DNA of 37,365 nucleotides from Bacteroidia bacterium (GTDB taxonomy: Bacteria; Bacteroidota; Bacteroidia; B-17B0; Aurantibacillaceae): assembly GCA_020846335.1 (NCBI GenBank), contig JADLED010000244.1:1-37365 (forward strand), read 5' to 3'. Positions 35,301-37,365 of the stretch are shown in pieces (the first letter of the stretch is position 1; every line of letters starts with the position of its first letter). The notes under the pieces were generated by a model. That model was not told the origin of the DNA, ran no database searches, and saw nothing but the letters and a program-made list of their open reading frames with translations. The position numbers and the translations under genes are program-made.

Positions 35301-35442
35301 TTATACTTTGAAAGTTGGTGGAAGTGTGCTGATAATAGTATGGTTGCTTGGCTAAAAACAATTTTTTATCGGGTGCATTTTGGGCCTCAGCAAAAATGAA
35401 GGCAATTAAAAAACACCAAATGAGTTTAAAACCTTTATTCAT
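32365..35442 (-). CDS. Large secreted protein with T9SS C-terminal sorting domain
   Basis: About 1025 residues. I start at 35442 because MNKGFKLIWCFLIAFIFAEAQ is a signal peptide. The open frame extends 28 codons further to 35526 but that adds non-signal sequence. The mature protein has a galactose-binding or MAM-like region with conserved Cys (about 80-270). It is followed by a long series of Ig-like/PKD-like repeats containing C-x-G/T-T-x-x-Y patterns and many Ser, Thr and Val. The last 75 residues, beginning VYPNPGKDIF with DLSKFSDGIY near the end, form a type A sorting domain, which directs export by the type IX system and removal or anchoring at the cell surface. A role as adhesin or surface-layer protein is inferred. 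Confidence 0.85.
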   Translation of the reverse strand: MNKGFKLIWCFLIAFIFAEAQNAPDKKLFLAKQPYYYQHTSTNFQSINKDSAQTKTNGSKNTVQALNNSTGNLSGNTKTIGSINTINVAPCVNEGFESTPVGTYSTGNAVTGWSLTSRSSGGCYNAPWFSGSTEFSIVSTPVTGFPGLGTVGHSPLGGAKVAKLGNFSPNSLETRLSTTFSVTSSNALFQYAFAGYFEKANVGCCDNPRLTIQILDCFSNTITCQSFSVASYYNGSCANPANFSYAGSNNVGMWFNWHIRTLDLTPYIGSCITIRAACADESWGARYASVLFDASCSTPTTGGVSYCATSSLATIAAPQGYASYTWLSPASSPTLSATQATQAVISLTNPVSNAVYTVIGVSASGCTVPTTYTISNTQVNLLSLNTKASCPLGSNGSATVYPTGSSAGYTYNWSNASNSVVSTSSVLTGALPGNYTVTISAANNSLCGSVVSAVSIATAQAVVGYTALPYCSTAFLNAPSGTNYQWYNGNTAVSGSPGNQPSLLVTSPLNNSTYRLGYTNQGCRDSVVYNLVQTNAGALVAAGNSNSCTGTPSGSIIVNYTPFPQNPYQVPNTFTILSASTQSPSYNFTLSTGANSFTNSGLFAGQSYTVIAFDGLCVSSFPLYVPAASSLFNFSVSLSNPTVCSGNTYSASISLSTSASPSQYAYSWTPNTFMSTGGNTLQSTVLNPTTAPGSTSSVIYTIVVTPTIAFCPVTNTFQLIASNPPIPSVFPIPVLCENDPSFVVQVSPPGGYYLNPNLFGIITPSFYPPGVHSNTYAVSLNSCVATSSFTFSILPKPNLVVSNDYTVCAGTVLTLTASGADNYIWSTLQSGSVIVVSPTVTSTYSVVGTHSLNTCQTEKTIQINTLPLPNVQALGNLTICAGETATLMGTGASGYTWVPNGLINPLIVTPSSSFVFTLQGSSFPDGCVGSALVKLQVNPCVGLEENMGSSSSIQVYPNPGKDIFLFVCEEEMTMTITNAIGQIIATQHALAGQHTIDLSKFSDGIYPVICKTATGFLVVKLVKQN

Positions 35443-35601
35443 ACAATACCAACAAGGTACGACTATGACCGGCCTTTGAAAATTATTTCGCTCATTGGTT
35501 AATACGACTGGCTCAACAGTAAACAAGTTTCAGTGGTTGCCATCGTTATCCCTTGTTCACAATGTTCAAACGCATTGTCAAAATTGGTTTTTGCGGGGCA
35601 T

Positions 35602-35638
35602 AAAAAAAGCCCCATCCAAGGATGAGGCTTTCTTTTTG
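35602..35638 (-). terminator. Intrinsic terminator of the RND transporter gene
   Basis: AAAGCC-CATCC pairs with GGATG-GGCTTT (a C-A mismatch in the middle) around a 2-nt loop. On the minus strand seven T residues follow. On the plus strand a shorter T-tract is present as well. Confidence 0.8.
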
Positions 35639-35649
35639 TAAGAAGATAC

Positions 35650-37365
35650 CTAGCGGTCTAAATTTCCGTAATCCAATTTTTTTCTTTGTAGTTTAAGAAT
35701 GAGTGTGCAAATAAGCACAAAGAAGGGTATATACATCATAATGGTTGGCAGGTCAAAATGCACAAGTATAACCTGGGCTTTTCTTTTAAGTCTTTCTGCA
35801 ATTAAATACATGGCAGGCACCAACAATAGTGTTAAGAAGGTGGCAAAGCCTAAACCAAAAATCATGGTCCAGCTCAATGGCCCCCAAAACATCACGTTAT
35901 CGCCACCAAAGTGAATGTGCGGTTGACCATGTGCCAACAGCCCTTCAAAATCGATATTTAAACCAACGGCCAATGGAATTAAACCTAAGATGGCTGCGGT
36001 GGCTGTTAAAATTACCGGTGTCATCCTGGTTCTTCCTGCATCAACTATTGATTCATATAAACTAATTCCTTTGTGACGTTCTTCTTCTGCAAATTCCACC
36101 AGCAGAATGCCATTTCGAACCACAATACCTGCAAGGGCCACAATTCCGATTCCGGTCATTACAATGCTCATGTCCATTTTAAATATGGCTGTGCCCAATA
36201 ATACACCTATCACACTTAAAACAATTTCTGATAAAATGATTACCGGTTTACCAATTGAATTAAACTGAATTACCAATACCAAAAGAATAATTCCTATGGC
36301 ATACATCATTGCATCTCCTAAAAAGGCACCGGTTTCGGCCTGTTCTTCCTGTTGACCTGTAAATTTAACTTCAACGGCACCAGTTGGTTTATAACCTTTT
36401 GCGGCTTTTTCAAGTATGGCAACCACATTATTGGCATTAAATCCTTCCAACACGTCAGAGGATAAAGTGATAACACGTTTGTTTTGTTTACGTTTAATTC
36501 CGCCATAAGTATTTTCGTAACGAATATCACAAAATGCTGAAAGTGGCACAGATCGCAACATACCGCCCATGGCCATGTCTCTGAAGGTGATTTTTAAATT
36601 TTTAATCTCTTCTATATTCGTACGCTGATTAAAATTGTAACGCAATTGAATTGGGTACTCATCGTTGGCATCTCTGAACTTACTAGGGTTATCAATTCCA
36701 AACACGGCTTTACGAATTTCCATGGCCAATTGCACCGTTGATAAACCTTCGCGGTTAGCGCGCTCGCGATTAATGTCGAAAATAATTTCAGGTTTGTTAT
36801 CTACAAAATCTGATTTTAATTCGGCAACGCCTGCTACATCAGCGTCTTCTAAAAAGCGTTTTAATTTTTCGCCATTTTCAACTAATTCTTCAAACTTATC
36901 TCCCTTAATTTCTATATTTATTGGCTTGGCTACTGGTGGGCCAGACTGCTCTTTATTGCAGGTAATTTCAGCTCCGGCAATGTTCCAGTCAATAGCTTGC
37001 AATTCCTGCAAATACTTCATGGTGCTTTGGCCATTTCGCTCGGCAAATTCTACAAAGTTAATGGCAATTTTTCCGCGATTTGAATACGAGCTTTGATCTT
37101 CGTCCTGAGGGTCGGTTACACCAATGGTTACATTGGTAATGATGGAGGATACAACCGGGTTATTTTCTCCAATAATTGAATTCACTTTTTTCTCTACCAA
37201 TTTCATTACCTGATTGGTTTTGGTTGGGTCGGTGCCTTCTGGCAGTTTAACATACACAAATACATTGTTAGGATCGCCCTGAGGAAAGAATACTACGTTG
37301 GGTTTTCGAATTGCCATTAACACAATTGAAAGGATAAATAAAACCAAAGTCATTAATAAAAGCTG
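35650..37365 (-). CDS. RND efflux transporter permease, C-terminal half (partial)
   Basis: The frame is open to the right edge (Gln-Leu-Leu-Leu before the first visible Met), so about 570 residues of a protein of roughly 1100 or more are present. The visible part contains the transmembrane helix that opens the second repeat and a large periplasmic porter domain (about 30-320). The second set of membrane helices follows, with 'GIGIVALAGIVVRNGILLVEFAEEERHKG', the typical RND helix and loop, and 'GRTRMTPVILTATAAILGLIPLA'. The protein belongs to the AcrB/CzcA superfamily, with substrate unknown. An uncommon segment rich in His (LLAHGQPHIHFGGDN) lies in the loop before the last helices. A terminator follows. 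Confidence 0.92.
   Translation of the reverse strand, partial: QLLLMTLVLFILSIVLMAIRKPNVVFFPQGDPNNVFVYVKLPEGTDPTKTNQVMKLVEKKVNSIIGENNPVVSSIITNVTIGVTDPQDEDQSSYSNRGKIAINFVEFAERNGQSTMKYLQELQAIDWNIAGAEITCNKEQSGPPVAKPINIEIKGDKFEELVENGEKLKRFLEDADVAGVAELKSDFVDNKPEIIFDINRERANREGLSTVQLAMEIRKAVFGIDNPSKFRDANDEYPIQLRYNFNQRTNIEEIKNLKITFRDMAMGGMLRSVPLSAFCDIRYENTYGGIKRKQNKRVITLSSDVLEGFNANNVVAILEKAAKGYKPTGAVEVKFTGQQEEQAETGAFLGDAMMYAIGIILLVLVIQFNSIGKPVIILSEIVLSVIGVLLGTAIFKMDMSIVMTGIGIVALAGIVVRNGILLVEFAEEERHKGISLYESIVDAGRTRMTPVILTATAAILGLIPLAVGLNIDFEGLLAHGQPHIHFGGDNVMFWGPLSWTMIFGLGFATFLTLLLVPAMYLIAERLKRKAQVILVHFDLPTIMMYIPFFVLICTLILKLQRKKLDYGNLDR

Noticed and set aside
35443..35526. Upstream extension of the T9SS protein
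   Set aside because: It would place 28 hydrophilic residues before a clear signal peptide.

Overview
The window looks like a chromosomal stretch of a Bacteroidota bacterium, probably from a free-living Flavobacteriia, Sphingobacteriia or Chitinophagia-like lineage. The evidence is a secreted protein with a type IX secretion (T9SS) C-terminal sorting domain, DUF4476 and DUF4199 proteins, a Rho factor with a long low-complexity insert, many promoters of the Bacteroidota form TTG-N18..21-TAnnTTTG, and no obvious Shine-Dalgarno sites. Two interspersed repeat types that I associate with this phylum are also present. Most of the window is ordinary core genome.

Layout. 1-677: C-terminal end of a PspC-like membrane protein. 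786-3517: epoxyqueuosine reductase (minus strand), then an ABC permease and a small membrane protein. 3682-7286: RecQ helicase and a convergent DNA polymerase IV, separated by a six-unit 23-bp repeat array. 7287-8251: almost 1 kb without a credible gene, holding a strong minus-strand terminator, a 24-bp perfect palindrome and perhaps an ncRNA. 8252-13478: an omega-amidase-like nitrilase and a GT-C/TPR membrane protein on the minus strand, divergent from a GT2-GT9-SDR operon. 13621-18526: DEAD-box RNA helicase, mannose-1-phosphate guanylyltransferase, a DUF4476 protein with a sigma-54-like promoter, and a DUF1761 protein. 18739-20930: rho and a DUF4199 protein.

20950-22920 is the unusual part. 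It is a minus-strand array of about ten tRNA or tRNA-like genes (Thr, Met, Ile-like, Ser-like, Asp, Glu, Gly, a GCU tRNA with A33, Lys, Arg). The array also contains one 106-codon orphan gene, a copy of a structured repeat and several other hairpin elements. Several tRNAs are aberrant: one has no D-arm, two GCU tRNAs lack the long serine variable arm, and one lacks U33. The array is preceded by a good Bacteroidota promoter and a 150-nt leader that ends in a strong intrinsic terminator. The T-tract of that terminator touches the first base of the first tRNA. The leader carries a T-box-like UGGUACC core directly next to a 9-bp helix that would disrupt the terminator. I infer an attenuation-controlled tRNA array, which is the best candidate here for something new.

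23034-25660: a PLP aminotransferase, a GyrI-like lipoprotein and a rhomboid protease. 25838-29400: a DnaE-type polymerase whose last codons, together with a downstream structured element, have been tandemly duplicated with a 326-bp period. 29437-32328: leucyl-tRNA synthetase with a strikingly AT-rich internal segment. 32365-35442: the T9SS-exported protein. 35650-37365: C-terminal half of an RND efflux pump, running off the window.
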